Origin: Lachnospiraceae bacterium
GTDB lineage: Bacteria; Bacillota; Clostridia; Lachnospirales; Lachnospiraceae
DNA length: 64,000 bases
Assembly (NCBI GenBank): GCA_017467845.1
Contig: JAFUKH010000010.1
Location: forward strand, 1 to 64,000
Direction of reading: 5' to 3'
The notes beneath the pieces are model-generated. The model did not search any database, was not told the DNA's origin, and worked only from the letters and a program-made list of their open reading frames with translations. Shown piece after piece: positions 25,014-34,333 of this stretch; within the stretch, counting starts at the first letter, position 1, and each line of letters starts with the position of its first letter. The translations under genes and the position numbers were made by a program.

Positions 25014-25672
25014 AGAAGCGAACCTTAGAGATTTTAGCTGCGCTGGACGCAGAGTACGGAACAGAATATAAGTGTTATCTGAATCATGAAAATGCGTGGC
25101 AGCTTTTAATCGCCACCATGCTCAGTGCCCAGTGTACCGATGCAAGAGTGAATATTGTAACGGAGGACTTGTTCAAGAAATACACCAGTATTCAGGCTTT
25201 TGCGGAGGCTGATCTGAAGGAACTGGAGCAGGATATCAAGCCCACCGGATTCTATCATAATAAGGCGAAAAACATTATCTCCTGTTGCAAGGATTTACAC
25301 AACATCTACCATGATGAAGTTCCAAGCACGATAGAGGAACTAACCGGGCTTGCGGGAGTGGGACGTAAGACTGCAAACGTCATTCGAGGCAATATTTTCC
25401 ACGAGCCCAGTGTGGTGGTAGATACCCATGTAAAGCGTATCTCTAAAAAGCTGGGACTTACCAAGGAAGATGATCCGGTGAAGATTGAGTTTGAATTGAT
25501 GAAGGAGCTGCCTAAGGATCATTGGATATTATACAATATCCATATCATTCGTCTGGGAAGAACCATCTGCAAGGCACCTACCCCCAAATGTGAGGAGTGC
25601 TTCCTGCAGCATCTGTGTCCGGAATATACCAGACTTCAGAAATCGGCAGCTAAGAAAGCGAAAAAGAAATGA
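25010..25672 (+). CDS. nth: Endonuclease III
   Basis: A 220-residue DNA glycosylase/AP lyase for oxidised pyrimidines. The helix-hairpin-helix GLAGVGRKTANVI carries the catalytic lysine, VVDTHVKRIS carries the catalytic aspartate, and the C-terminal C-x6-C-x2-C-x5-C (KAPTPKCEECFLQHLC) binds a 4Fe-4S cluster. ATG 25010 overlaps the HAD stop; the exonuclease gene overlaps its stop by four bases. Confidence 0.95.
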   Translation: MKKRTLEILAALDAEYGTEYKCYLNHENAWQLLIATMLSAQCTDARVNIVTEDLFKKYTSIQAFAEADLKELEQDIKPTGFYHNKAKNIISCCKDLHNIYHDEVPSTIEELTGLAGVGRKTANVIRGNIFHEPSVVVDTHVKRISKKLGLTKEDDPVKIEFELMKELPKDHWILYNIHIIRLGRTICKAPTPKCEECFLQHLCPEYTRLQKSAAKKAKKK

Positions 25673-26370
25673 TAACATCTTATGTTTGTGTGGATTTGGA
25701 GACCACAGGTCTGAATCCAAAATATGAGAAAATAATAGAAATCGGTGCAATTAAGGTGGTGGAAGGTCAGGTTACAGAGACCTTTTCTTCCTTTGTGAAT
25801 CCCGGTAGGAAGCTGGAGCCACGGATTACAGAACTGACCGGAATCTGCCAGGAGCAGGTGGACACAGCACCTTACATTGAGGAGATTTTACCGGATTTTT
25901 TAGAATTCTGCGGTGACTATGCACTGTTGGGGCACCGAATTCTGTTTGATTACTCTTTCTTGAAGAAAGCAGCGGTAAACCAGAAGCTGGGTTTTGAGCG
26001 CAAAGGAATAGACACTCTGCGGATTGCCAGAAGATTTCTGCCGGAGCTGGAGCACCGTACACTGCCTTTTTTGTGTGAGTTTTACGGAATTCCCCATAAA
26101 GCGCATCGAGCACTGAATGATGCGGAAGCCACCGGCAAACTCTATCATATTTTGTTGGAGAAGTATTATATAGAAGGAGAAGGGTGTTTCACACCGGAAC
26201 CTTTGAATTATCAGGTAAAAAAAGAGACTCCCATCACGAAGTCTCAAAAAGAACGGTTATTAAGAATCTTAGACCAGCATAAACTGACTATAGATGTGGA
26301 TATTGACAAGCTCACAAGGAGCGAGGCCAGTCGTATTACAGATAAGATTCTCGCAAAGTACGGGCGATAG
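25669..26370 (+). CDS. DnaQ-like 3'-5' exonuclease
   Basis: A 233-residue DEDDh exonuclease. Exo I is VCVDLETTGLNP, Exo II is LLGHRILFDYSFLKKA, and Exo III is HRALNDAEATGKL. This is the proofreading fold of the DNA polymerase III epsilon family; small stand-alone versions are likely repair or RNA-trimming nucleases. The last 50 residues add a short helical extension. The end overlaps by 35 bases with a convergent minus-strand gene. Confidence 0.88.
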   Translation: MITSYVCVDLETTGLNPKYEKIIEIGAIKVVEGQVTETFSSFVNPGRKLEPRITELTGICQEQVDTAPYIEEILPDFLEFCGDYALLGHRILFDYSFLKKAAVNQKLGFERKGIDTLRIARRFLPELEHRTLPFLCEFYGIPHKAHRALNDAEATGKLYHILLEKYYIEGEGCFTPEPLNYQVKKETPITKSQKERLLRILDQHKLTIDVDIDKLTRSEASRITDKILAKYGR

Positions 26371-26944
26371 TTTTGCCGTTTTTACTATTTAAAGAGGATG
26401 CGGAATCAATAAGTTCAAAGACTTTGTCGGAAAGTCCTCTGCTTTGATAGATTTCTGCGAGAAGATAGTAACTGGCACTTACGTCACTTCCGATGGAAAC
26501 TGCGTATTCTAAAAGAGTACAGGTATCTTCAATGAAGCCACCTTCATATAATAGCTTTGCCCATCTTTGAAGTGTGGTAATGAGGGTGGAGTAGTTTTCA
26601 TCATACTCTGATAGTACTGTAATGTTGGCAGTACCATAGGTTAGCTTTAAGTCCGTATTGGTGATACCGGTAAAGTTTACAATTTTGCTGTCAGATAATA
26701 CCTGAATAGTGGAAATATATTCCTGCACTCTTTCATTGTCAGTCATTACCTGCAGAGGGAGTTTTTCCATGGGAATCGTCACGTAATCCAGATTATCTAA
26801 GGATTTCTTACGGACATTGTTCGCTGCCATCTCCTTATCCCAGAAGGCTTGTTCTGTTTTTTTTACATTTTTTGTATGTTTTCTTGAAAGTCCACCAATC
26901 AGGGAAATGAAGATGATAGTGCTTGCCAAAAGAAATAGATTCAT
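26336..26944 (-). CDS. Membrane-anchored protein with TPR-like tail
   Basis: A 202-residue protein with one N-terminal hydrophobic segment (about 2-18), a charged linker, and a helical C-terminal part (ALLYEGGFIEDTCTLLEYAVS, SASYYLLAEIYQSRGLSDKV) resembling a tetratricopeptide pair. It is probably a cytosolic scaffold tethered to the membrane. No specific function is known. It converges on the exonuclease gene and shares 35 bases with it. Confidence 0.65.
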   Translation of the reverse strand: MNLFLLASTIIFISLIGGLSRKHTKNVKKTEQAFWDKEMAANNVRKKSLDNLDYVTIPMEKLPLQVMTDNERVQEYISTIQVLSDSKIVNFTGITNTDLKLTYGTANITVLSEYDENYSTLITTLQRWAKLLYEGGFIEDTCTLLEYAVSIGSDVSASYYLLAEIYQSRGLSDKVFELIDSASSLNSKNGKTIARTLRESYL

Positions 26945-26992
26945 TTATAATATCCTTTCAGTATAAACAAAATAAGAGTTGGAGGAATGCAT

Positions 26993-27100
26993 ATGTTTAA
27001 TTTTCATAATCGCAAAACCAAGAAGATAATATCTTCTATCATTATAGCTTTTTTAGTACTTGCTATGGTAATTCCAACCTTAGCATATTTAATTGTGTAA
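26993..27100 (+). CDS. Small single-pass membrane protein (35 residues)
   Basis: A short frame with a strong TTGGAGGA site. It begins MFNFHNRKTKKIISSIIIAF and continues with a hydrophobic helix to LAYLIV. A basic N terminus and a single transmembrane helix are typical of conserved clostridial membrane peptides, for which no role is known. It lies 48 bases from the divergent TPR-like gene and 35 bases before the VanW gene, with which it may be cotranscribed. Confidence 0.65.
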   Translation: MFNFHNRKTKKIISSIIIAFLVLAMVIPTLAYLIV

Positions 27101-27135
27101 TTCAAGGCATGGGTTAGTTTAACGAGGAAAATTTT

Positions 27136-28617
27136 ATGAAGAATGCTTTTAAAAAAGGTATGCCTGCATTGGTTGCATTGGGCATATTTCTGTTCTTGAA
27201 TATTCCGGTACAGGCTCAGACAGAGGGCGTAGTATATATCAAAGATGGTATTTATGTTTCTGACATGCATGTCGGTGGTATGACTGTAGAGGAAGCCACT
27301 ATTATGGTAGAAGAGTATGTAGAGTCTCTCTTACCTTTAGAACTTACCTTACAGGTGGCGCAGGCCGGAGAGAGAGTAGTAACCGCAGAGGAGCTGGGGC
27401 TAAGCTGGCAGAATCCCGATGTAATTCGAGAAGCAGCGGCTGTAGGTCAGGAGGGAACCATCATCCAGCGTTACAAGATGATGAAGGATCTTCAGCAGGA
27501 CAATCTGCATTTTGAATTAGAGCTTGGTGTAGATGTTGAGGCGACCAGTCTACAGGTGGAGGCATGTGCAGAATATGACAGAGATGCCATAAACACGTCT
27601 CTTAAGAGAGAAGACGGCGAATTCATTGTTATCGAAGGTCAGGCCGGATATAAGCTTGATGTGGAGAAATCCATCGACCAGGTAATTACATATATTACCG
27701 AAGACTGGAATCATCAGCCGGGAATTATTTCTTTGGTGGTGGAGGAGGAGCTTCCGAAGGGAAGTGCGGAAGAACTTGCTATGGTGCAGGATGAACTGTC
27801 GTCCTATACAACCTCCTTTAAATCTTCAGGACAATCCAGAAGTGCAAATGTCATCAATGGTTGTAATCTGATTGACGGAACTGTTCTTTATCCGGGAGAA
27901 GAGTTCTCAACTTATGAGAGTGTGTCTCCTTTCACAGAGAAAAATGGCTATTATATGGCAGGTTCTTATGTGAGTGGTAAGGTAGTAGATAGTCTTGGCG
28001 GCGGTATTTGCCAGGTTTCTACTACTCTTTACAATGCGGCATTATATGCGGAGCTGGAGATTACGGAGCGTTATAATCATTCCATGATTGTAAGCTATGT
28101 GGAGCCATCTGCGGATGCAGCAATTGCAGAGTCCTCAGGCAAGGATTTCAAGTTTGTAAATAACACAGAGTACCCTATATATATTGAAGGAAAGGTAAAG
28201 GATAAAAAGCTTACCTTTACCATTTACGGTAAGGAGACCAGACCGTCTAATCGAACCGTAAGTTATGAAAGTGTGATTTTAGAGACCATTCCCGCAGGTC
28301 CGGAAGAGATTTATACAGATGCGGGACAGCCCATCGGTTATGTTGCAAAGCAGAGTGCTCATATTGGTTATAAGGCGCAGCTTTGGAAGGTTGTAACGGT
28401 GGATGGGGAGGAAGTTTCCAGAGAACAGGTGAACAAGAGCTCGTATAAAATGACACCCAGGCAGGCAACTTTTGGTGTTGCCACTGCGGACCCGAATGCA
28501 TATAATGAGATTATGGCAGCAATCGGAACCGGCAGCATTGACCATACCGTCAATGTTATGAATTATTTGATTACAGCTCCCGCACAGCCACAGGGCTCTG
28601 AGGATGCATCCCAGTAA
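27136..28617 (+). CDS. VanW family surface protein
   Basis: A 493-residue exported protein with signal peptide (ALVALGIFLFLNIPVQAQ, cut near residue 27). Residues 30-240 resemble repeated PG_binding_4 domains (VSDMHVGGMTVEEATIMV). The VanW domain follows at about 245-400, with PGEEFSTYESVSPFTEKNGY and GGGICQVSTTLYNAAL. A C-terminal region (330-460) resembles G5. VanW proteins occur near vancomycin-resistance genes but are mostly general cell-wall proteins of unknown mechanism. Confidence 0.85.
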   Translation: MKNAFKKGMPALVALGIFLFLNIPVQAQTEGVVYIKDGIYVSDMHVGGMTVEEATIMVEEYVESLLPLELTLQVAQAGERVVTAEELGLSWQNPDVIREAAAVGQEGTIIQRYKMMKDLQQDNLHFELELGVDVEATSLQVEACAEYDRDAINTSLKREDGEFIVIEGQAGYKLDVEKSIDQVITYITEDWNHQPGIISLVVEEELPKGSAEELAMVQDELSSYTTSFKSSGQSRSANVINGCNLIDGTVLYPGEEFSTYESVSPFTEKNGYYMAGSYVSGKVVDSLGGGICQVSTTLYNAALYAELEITERYNHSMIVSYVEPSADAAIAESSGKDFKFVNNTEYPIYIEGKVKDKKLTFTIYGKETRPSNRTVSYESVILETIPAGPEEIYTDAGQPIGYVAKQSAHIGYKAQLWKVVTVDGEEVSREQVNKSSYKMTPRQATFGVATADPNAYNEIMAAIGTGSIDHTVNVMNYLITAPAQPQGSEDASQ

Positions 28618-28637
28618 AGAAAAAGGACCGTATATTT

Positions 28638-29618
28638 ATGAGATTAGGCAAGGTGTCCGACAGCGTTTTAAAGCGTTCGGTCTTAAAAAATATTAAAAAG
28701 AGAAGAAATGAAATGGTAATTGGCGCAGGATTAGGGGAAGACTGCGCCATTTTTTCATTATCTCAGGACGCTAAGGTGTCCACCTGCGTATCTCAGGCAG
28801 TAGTGTGCGGTGAAGAAGATGCCGCAAGATTAGTGCAGAAGGTCATGAACAATCTCGCCTGTTCCGGCAGTACTCCGCTGGCGGTGATGCTTAGCGTCAC
28901 TTTACCGGAGAATGCCAGAGAGATTCGTATTAAAGAGATTATGGCAGGAGCAGAGAAGACTGCCGCTGTCGCAAATGTACAGATTATTGGGGGACACACG
29001 GCGGTAAGTCCTTATGTAAGCAAGACCATCGTATCCGCAGTAGGCTATGGAAAGACAGCCGGTACGGCCTTAACAACCAAGGGCATTAAACCGGGGATGG
29101 ATATCGTAGTCAGTAAGTGGATTGGACTGGAGGGAACCGCTCTTCTTGCAAAGCAGGCCGAAAGTGAGCTTAAGAAGCGTTACCCTGCATATATGATTGA
29201 TGAAGCCATCTGCTTTGAGCAGTGCTTATCCATTTTACCGGAGGCTGCAGTCGCCATATCGTCCGGCACGAGACACATGCATGATGCTTCCGAGGGCGGT
29301 ATTTTTGCAGCTCTTTGGGAACTTGCAGAAAGCTCTGGTGTTGGACTGGAAATAGAGCTTCGTCGTCTGCCTATCAGACAGGAAACGGTGGAGGTGTGTG
29401 AATTCCTTGGAGGAAATCCCTACGAGCTTCTTTCCGGTGGGGCACTTATAATGGTGTGTGAGGATGGAAATGGTTTGGTGGAAAAACTCCTTGATCAGGG
29501 AATTAATGCCGTGGTAGTGGGCAGAACTACCGACAATAACGATAAAATCATCTATAATGGGGAAGAGAAGCGATTCATGGATAAGCCCGCAATGGATGAG
29601 ATTCATAAATTTATTTAA
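28638..29618 (+). CDS. AIR synthase-related protein (PurM/HypE-like)
   Basis: A 326-residue protein with the PurM/HypE two-domain fold: GEDCAIF near the start (ATP and metal site), then MMNNLACSGSTPLAVML-like helices (KVMNNLACSGSTP), IIGGHTAVSP, and the glycine-rich HDASEGGIFAALWELAE. HypE-like orphan proteins use ATP on carboxamide or formyl substrates. With no hyp genes around, the substrate is unknown. It precedes the Lrp and aminotransferase genes, separated by 19 bases. Confidence 0.8.
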   Translation: MRLGKVSDSVLKRSVLKNIKKRRNEMVIGAGLGEDCAIFSLSQDAKVSTCVSQAVVCGEEDAARLVQKVMNNLACSGSTPLAVMLSVTLPENAREIRIKEIMAGAEKTAAVANVQIIGGHTAVSPYVSKTIVSAVGYGKTAGTALTTKGIKPGMDIVVSKWIGLEGTALLAKQAESELKKRYPAYMIDEAICFEQCLSILPEAAVAISSGTRHMHDASEGGIFAALWELAESSGVGLEIELRRLPIRQETVEVCEFLGGNPYELLSGGALIMVCEDGNGLVEKLLDQGINAVVVGRTTDNNDKIIYNGEEKRFMDKPAMDEIHKFI

Positions 29619-29637
29619 AGAGAAAGGAATATTGGTT

Positions 29638-30120
29638 ATGGAAGAACAATTATTGAAAATCATAGAGAAAAACAGCCGCATCGATTTAAAAGAGTTATCA
29701 GTAATTCTTGGTGTGGAAGAAATTGATGTGGTAAACAAGCTGGCTGAATTAGAGGCAAAGGGAACCATCTGTGGTTATCATACTTTGATTAATTGGGAGA
29801 ATACTGATTTAGAAAGTATTTCTGCTTTAATTGAAGTGCGCGTAACTCCTCAGAGCGGTCAGGGCTTTGACAATATCGCAGAGAGAATCTACAAGTATCC
29901 GGAGGTTCATGCAGTATACCTGATTTCCGGTGGTTATGATTTACTCGTTTCTATCGAGGGTAAGAGCTTAAAGGAGGTTGCAGCATTTGTATCCGAGAAG
30001 CTTTCTGCAATCGATTCCGTACTCAGCACCGCTACCCATTTTGTATTGAAGAAATATAAGGATCACGGTACTGTCCTCAGTAAGAGAAACTCTGACAAGA
30101 GGGAGGTTATCACACCATGA
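29638..30120 (+). CDS. Lrp/AsnC family transcriptional regulator
   Basis: A 160-residue regulator. The N-terminal winged helix-turn-helix (RIDLKELSVILGVEEIDVVN) has unusually acidic recognition residues. The C-terminal RAM domain (ALIEVRVTPQSGQGFDNIAE, VYLISGGYDLLVSIEG) senses amino acids. It overlaps the aminotransferase gene by four bases and most likely senses an amino acid handled by that enzyme. ATG 29638 is chosen after AAAGGA; a longer frame upstream lies inside the previous gene. Confidence 0.87.
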   Translation: MEEQLLKIIEKNSRIDLKELSVILGVEEIDVVNKLAELEAKGTICGYHTLINWENTDLESISALIEVRVTPQSGQGFDNIAERIYKYPEVHAVYLISGGYDLLVSIEGKSLKEVAAFVSEKLSAIDSVLSTATHFVLKKYKDHGTVLSKRNSDKREVITP

Positions 30121-31289
30121 GAACCCCGTTAGCTGATAAAGTAGTAGAAATCAAGCCATCGGGTATCAGAAAGTTCTTTGACATCGTTAGTGAGATGCCG
30201 GACGCTATTTCGCTTGGTGTAGGCGAGCCGGACTTTGATACACCGTGGCATATTCGTAATGAAGGTATTCGTGCGTTAGAAGCCGGCAAGACCTTCTATA
30301 CTTCTAATTCCGGTTTAAAGGAGCTGAAAATAGAGGTTTGTAATTATATTGAAAGAAAGCAGGGAGTTCGTTACAATCCTGCAAATGAAGTATTGGTTAC
30401 TGTAGGTGGCTCAGAGGCAATCGATATGGGTCTTCGTGCCATGATTAATCCCGGGGATGAAGTTTTGATTCCTCAGCCAAGCTACGTATCCTACGAGCCC
30501 TGTGCAGTGCTTGCAGGCGCAACTCCGGTAGTTATCAATTTGAAGGCGGAGAATGAGTTTCGCTTAACTGCGGCAGAACTTAGAGAGGCGATTACCGATA
30601 AAACCAAGGTTCTTATTTTACCTTTCCCCAATAATCCTACGGGAGCTATTATGGAGAAAAAGGATTTAGAGGAAATCGCAGAGGTGATTATCGAAAAAGA
30701 CATTTTTGTAATGTCAGATGAGATTTATTCCGAGCTTACATACAAGGATGAGCATGTATCCATTATTGCGATTCCTGGAATGCGAGAGAGAACTATTATG
30801 ATTAATGGTTTCTCCAAGGCCTACGCTATGACCGGTTGGAGACTTGGCTATGCCTGCGGTCCTGCTGATATCATCGCCCAGATGACCAAGATTCATCAGT
30901 TTGCCATTATGTGTGCACCTACCACCAGCCAGTATGCTGCAGTAGAAGCGCTGAAAAACGGGGATGATGACGTGAAAGAAATGAAGGAGTCCTATAATCA
31001 GAGAAGACGCTTTTTAATGCATTCTTTCAAGAAGATGGGCTTGGAGTGCTTTGAGCCCTTTGGTGCCTTCTACGTATTTCCTTGCATCAAGGAATTTGGT
31101 ATGACCAGTGATGAATTTGCTACCAAGTTCTTAGAGACAGAGAAGGTGGCTGCGGTACCGGGTACTGCATTCGGTGACAGTGGAGAAGGCTTCCTTCGTA
31201 TATCTTACGCTTATTCCATGGATACCCTGCGTACCGCTATGGAACGTTTAGAGCGTTTTGTGACAAAGCTTCGTAACGGAGAGATTTAA
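30117..31289 (+). CDS. PLP-dependent aminotransferase, class I/II
   Basis: A 390-residue fold-type I aminotransferase, close to aspartate/aromatic aminotransferases such as PatA. Features: SLGVGEPDFDTP, YTSNSGLKELK, PFPNNPTGAIM, DEIYSELTY, and the PLP lysine in NGFSKAYAMTGWRLGYACG; FLRISYAYS contains the carboxylate-binding arginine. It moves amino groups between an amino acid and 2-oxoglutarate. It is the second gene of the Lrp pair; trmL follows at three bases. Confidence 0.92.
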   Translation: MRTPLADKVVEIKPSGIRKFFDIVSEMPDAISLGVGEPDFDTPWHIRNEGIRALEAGKTFYTSNSGLKELKIEVCNYIERKQGVRYNPANEVLVTVGGSEAIDMGLRAMINPGDEVLIPQPSYVSYEPCAVLAGATPVVINLKAENEFRLTAAELREAITDKTKVLILPFPNNPTGAIMEKKDLEEIAEVIIEKDIFVMSDEIYSELTYKDEHVSIIAIPGMRERTIMINGFSKAYAMTGWRLGYACGPADIIAQMTKIHQFAIMCAPTTSQYAAVEALKNGDDDVKEMKESYNQRRRFLMHSFKKMGLECFEPFGAFYVFPCIKEFGMTSDEFATKFLETEKVAAVPGTAFGDSGEGFLRISYAYSMDTLRTAMERLERFVTKLRNGEI

Positions 31290-31292
31290 GAT

Positions 31293-31787
31293 ATGAATAT
31301 TATTTTACATCAGCCGGAGATTCCTCAAAATACCGGCAATATCGGGAGAACCTGTGTGGCTACGGGCTCTTCACTTCATCTAATTGAGCCATTGGGATTT
31401 CGGTTGGATGAAAAGGCAATCAAAAGATCCGGAATGGACTATTGGCAGCATCTGGATGTGCATCGTTATGTAAACTTTGCAGAGTTTAAAGAGAAGAACC
31501 CGGATGCGAAAATCTGGATGGCAACCACTAAGGCAAAGCATACCTATACCGAGGTGGAATTTGGTCCCAATGATTTTATCATGTTTGGTAAGGAAAGTGC
31601 CGGAATACCGGAGGAGATACTGGTGGATTATGAAGATACCTGTATCCGTATCCCTATGCTTCCGGAGATTCGTTCCTTAAATCTGTCCAATTCTGTAGCG
31701 ATTGTGCTCTATGAGGCGCTTCGTCAGACCGGATTTGAAAGCATGCAGTTGGAGGGAGAGCTTCATCGCTTGCATTGGAAGGAATAA
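31293..31787 (+). CDS. trmL: tRNA (cytidine/uridine-34 2'-O)-methyltransferase
   Basis: A 164-residue SPOUT methyltransferase of the TrmL type, which methylates the ribose of the wobble base in tRNA-Leu. Motif 1 is LHQPEIPQNTGNIGRTC, motif 2 is FGKESAGIPEEIL, and motif 3 is RIPMLPEIRSLNLSNSVAIV, which together form the SAM-binding knot. It is the last gene of the Lrp-aminotransferase operon, with no gap to speak of. Confidence 0.94.
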   Translation: MNIILHQPEIPQNTGNIGRTCVATGSSLHLIEPLGFRLDEKAIKRSGMDYWQHLDVHRYVNFAEFKEKNPDAKIWMATTKAKHTYTEVEFGPNDFIMFGKESAGIPEEILVDYEDTCIRIPMLPEIRSLNLSNSVAIVLYEALRQTGFESMQLEGELHRLHWKE

Positions 31788-31807
31788 ATATAATATGATG
31801 CATTAAA

Positions 31808-31842
31808 ATACCCCACCGGAGAAATCCGATGGGGTATCATAA
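31808..31842. terminator. Hairpin between trmL and the PilZ gene
   Basis: ATACCCCATCGGA and TCCGGTGGGGTAT (minus-strand reading) pair, with TTTTA following on the minus strand. It mainly serves the PilZ gene. Confidence 0.7.
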
Positions 31843-31851
31843 TGTCCGATA

Positions 31852-32514
31852 TTATTTTTTACTTCCTTTGGTATTTTTCAGTCGCATTCTTTCCTTGGTT
31901 ACAATATACTTGTCAATGCCGGGAACATCCTTGTTGAAGCGGCATCCTATTTTGATACGATTCTTCTCCATAGGAACAATATTCATTACAATGCCTGAAA
32001 GACGGAAAGAGAAGGACTCGTCCAATCGCTCGATATAGTCTTCCAGATTAGCATACACAATCTGCCCCGTTTCAATAGGAACAGTCTCGTCGCAAATAAA
32101 ACCAAAACCGGTGTTACTTACATCCTTCATAATACCTTCATAGTGCGCATTTAAAAACTGAATATTTGTAGTAGTACCTACCGCGCAACGGAAGGATGCA
32201 CGCCGATTAAAGGTTTTACTTCCCGCAATGGTACGGAGAGTATACCAGATGGAACCGTCCGGTTTCTTTACAAGACTGATTTCTACATTGGTGAAAACCT
32301 GTGGATTTGCATCCTCCATAGGAACCATAACATCAGTGATAACGTTGTGTCCCTTGAAGGTGAGAAGCTTTTCATCCTGCATGATAAGCTCTGCTAAAAT
32401 CATGTTCTTGTCCTGAATAACATCCCCGGTAACCGTCTTAAATTCCAACTGATTGTCTAGGGTACGCGCAATAATAACAATGTTTGAACCTGGTTGAACT
32501 TCTGTGATTAACAT
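31852..32514 (-). CDS. PilZ domain protein (flagellar brake YcgR-like)
   Basis: A 220-residue protein. The C-terminal PilZ domain starts with NRRASFRCAVG (an RxxxR-type c-di-GMP motif) at about residue 110 and includes KDVSNTGFGFIC (D/NxSxxG). The first 100 residues are the YcgR-like companion domain. Binding of c-di-GMP typically slows flagellar rotation or alters surface behaviour. ATG 32514 is chosen because AGAGGTC lies upstream. An upstream extension of 17 codons is less likely. Confidence 0.85.
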   Translation of the reverse strand: MLITEVQPGSNIVIIARTLDNQLEFKTVTGDVIQDKNMILAELIMQDEKLLTFKGHNVITDVMVPMEDANPQVFTNVEISLVKKPDGSIWYTLRTIAGSKTFNRRASFRCAVGTTTNIQFLNAHYEGIMKDVSNTGFGFICDETVPIETGQIVYANLEDYIERLDESFSFRLSGIVMNIVPMEKNRIKIGCRFNKDVPGIDKYIVTKERMRLKNTKGSKK

Positions 32515-32661
32515 AAGACCTCTATAGAATACAAAAACTAGTAATTTCTTCCTATATACTAGCATACTTGAAAAAAGTCACTCCGTCAATCCGACAATTT
32601 CTGAAAGTTGTAAAAAAGTACTATTCATGATAGAATATTACCAGAAATGTGAGGACTACCT

Positions 32662-33345
32662 ATGAGAATTGAACGTGTGGATGATAAAACAGTAAAGTGC
32701 TACATCTCCATTGAAGAGATGCAGGAATATGATATTACGTATAAAGACTTTGTAGCCCGTACCGATAAGGCAAAGGAAATCGTAGAGGATATTATCGCTC
32801 AGGCAACGGAAGAAGTGGGATACAAGCCACCCCAGTTTGCTTTGGATTTACAGATTATGATGCTGCCGGAGAAGGGCATGGTACTGACCTTTTCAGAGAA
32901 GTCTCCCATTGATATTGAGGGGAATCCTATGGTGTTGGAATACCTGAAGGAGATGAAGAAGGCCTTAGAAGCTCAGATGAATAAGTCAGAATCACAGGAA
33001 ATAGTGACAGAGCCGGCGACACCTTTAGATAAGGAGGAACCGTCTGAGAATACTCCGGACTTTGCACTGTTTACCTTTGGGGCTCTCCGTGATGTATGCG
33101 ATTATGTGAAAATCCTGCCCGCCACCCTCCGGGTTATCAGCTGCCTCTATGAGATGGAGGGAACCTACTATTTATACATGGAAAAGGGTGCCGCTGCATA
33201 TAAGAGATATTCCAGAGCTTGTGTGAAAGCCTTAGAATTCGGTTCCTTATATGGTGCAACATTGGATAAACTTACCTTTATCGACGAGCATGCAAGATGC
33301 CTTATTCCGGAGAAGGCGATTACGAAAATACGCCAGATGGGGTAA
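32662..33345 (+). CDS. mecA: Adaptor protein MecA
   Basis: A 227-residue adaptor of the ClpC protease. The N-terminal substrate-binding domain (MRIERVDDKTVKCYISIEEM) and the C-terminal ClpC-binding domain (DFALFTFGALRDVCDYVKIL, LYEMEGTYYLYMEK) are joined by an acidic linker around residues 105-135. MecA targets selected regulators for ClpCP degradation. It stands alone, downstream of a divergent spacer with the PilZ gene. Confidence 0.92.
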   Translation: MRIERVDDKTVKCYISIEEMQEYDITYKDFVARTDKAKEIVEDIIAQATEEVGYKPPQFALDLQIMMLPEKGMVLTFSEKSPIDIEGNPMVLEYLKEMKKALEAQMNKSESQEIVTEPATPLDKEEPSENTPDFALFTFGALRDVCDYVKILPATLRVISCLYEMEGTYYLYMEKGAAAYKRYSRACVKALEFGSLYGATLDKLTFIDEHARCLIPEKAITKIRQMG

Positions 33346-33362
33346 AAGCCTACAAAAACTGC

Positions 33363-33427
33363 TTGACAATATTGTGAAAAATGATTATAGTTCTAAATGC
33401 AAATGCAACTCATTCGCATTTAGAACT
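33363..33427 (+). promoter_or_regulatory. Promoter and metal-box-like palindrome of the permease gene
   Basis: TTGACA (33363-33368) and TATAGT (33386-33391) are 17 bases apart. Overlapping the -10 box is AGTTCTAAATGC (33389-33400), which pairs with GCATTTAGAACT (33416-33427). The AAATGC...GCATTT core resembles Zur/Fur-type operators. As RNA the same palindrome followed by ATTTTTATTT could act as a terminator. Confidence 0.65.
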
Positions 33428-33447
33428 ATTTTTATTTGGAGAAATAT

Positions 33448-34302
33448 ATGTTACACGAGCTTTTACACATTTTTATGCACACTATTGAAGATAATATATT
33501 CTTAATCCTGTTTCTATTTCTTACCTATCTGATAATGGAATATCTGGAGCACAAGGCGGGAGGTCACGCCAATGAGCTGATAAAGAAGGCGGGAAGTGCG
33601 GGTCCCATCATTGGTGCAGTTGTGGGCATTGTGCCACAGTGCGGCTTTGCAGCGGCAGCAGCTAACCTTTATGCGGGACGCGTAATCAGCATGGGTACGT
33701 TAATTGCCATTTTCCTGGCTACCTCTGATGAGGTATTACCTATATTGCTTGCCCATCCAGGGTCGATTTCCTTAATCTTTGTCATTTTTGGATTAAAGGT
33801 AGTAGTGGGTGCTGTCTGTGGTCTGGTAATTGACAAGGTATTGCCTGCTAAGGAAGAGCATGACCACATTCACGAGCTGTGCGAGAATGAGCATTGTCAC
33901 TGCGAGAAGGGGGTGTTTCGCTCTGCACTTACCCATACACTCCATATCGCAGTCTTTATCCTGCTGATATCCTTTGTGCTGAATCTGGTAATGCATACCG
34001 TCGGGGAAGAGGCCCTAGGTAATCTTGTGCTGAATCGTCCAATCATCGGACAGATTGCAGCAGCAATTATCGGACTGATTCCTAACTGCGCATCCTCCGT
34101 TGTGCTAACCCAGCTTTATGTAAAGGGGGCAATGACCTTTGGCGCATTAATGTCAGGACTTTTTGTGAATGCAGGTATTGGACTTTTAATTCTCTTCCGT
34201 GTGAACCATGATAAGAAGGAGAATCTTCGCATTTTAGGATTACTTTTAGGAATTGGTATTGTAGCGGGTATCATTATCGGATTTTTTCCGATTTTTAGTT
34301 AG
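33448..34302 (+). CDS. Putative manganese/metal transporter (ArsP_2-type permease)
   Basis: A 284-residue membrane protein with about ten hydrophobic helices in two inverted-looking halves. Each half carries a similar motif: VGIVPQCGFAAAAANLYAGRV and IGLIPNCASSVVLTQLYVKG. A cytosolic loop, EEHDHIHELCENEHCHCEK (about residues 138-156), is rich in His and Cys and likely binds metal. The family (PF11449) is annotated as putative manganese or arsenic permease. ATG 33448 follows TTTGGAG. A Fur-family gene follows 86 bases later. Confidence 0.8.
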   Translation: MLHELLHIFMHTIEDNIFLILFLFLTYLIMEYLEHKAGGHANELIKKAGSAGPIIGAVVGIVPQCGFAAAAANLYAGRVISMGTLIAIFLATSDEVLPILLAHPGSISLIFVIFGLKVVVGAVCGLVIDKVLPAKEEHDHIHELCENEHCHCEKGVFRSALTHTLHIAVFILLISFVLNLVMHTVGEEALGNLVLNRPIIGQIAAAIIGLIPNCASSVVLTQLYVKGAMTFGALMSGLFVNAGIGLLILFRVNHDKKENLRILGLLLGIGIVAGIIIGFFPIFS

Positions 34303-34333
34303 TGTTTTAGATATAGTGGAGGTTGAGCGAATC

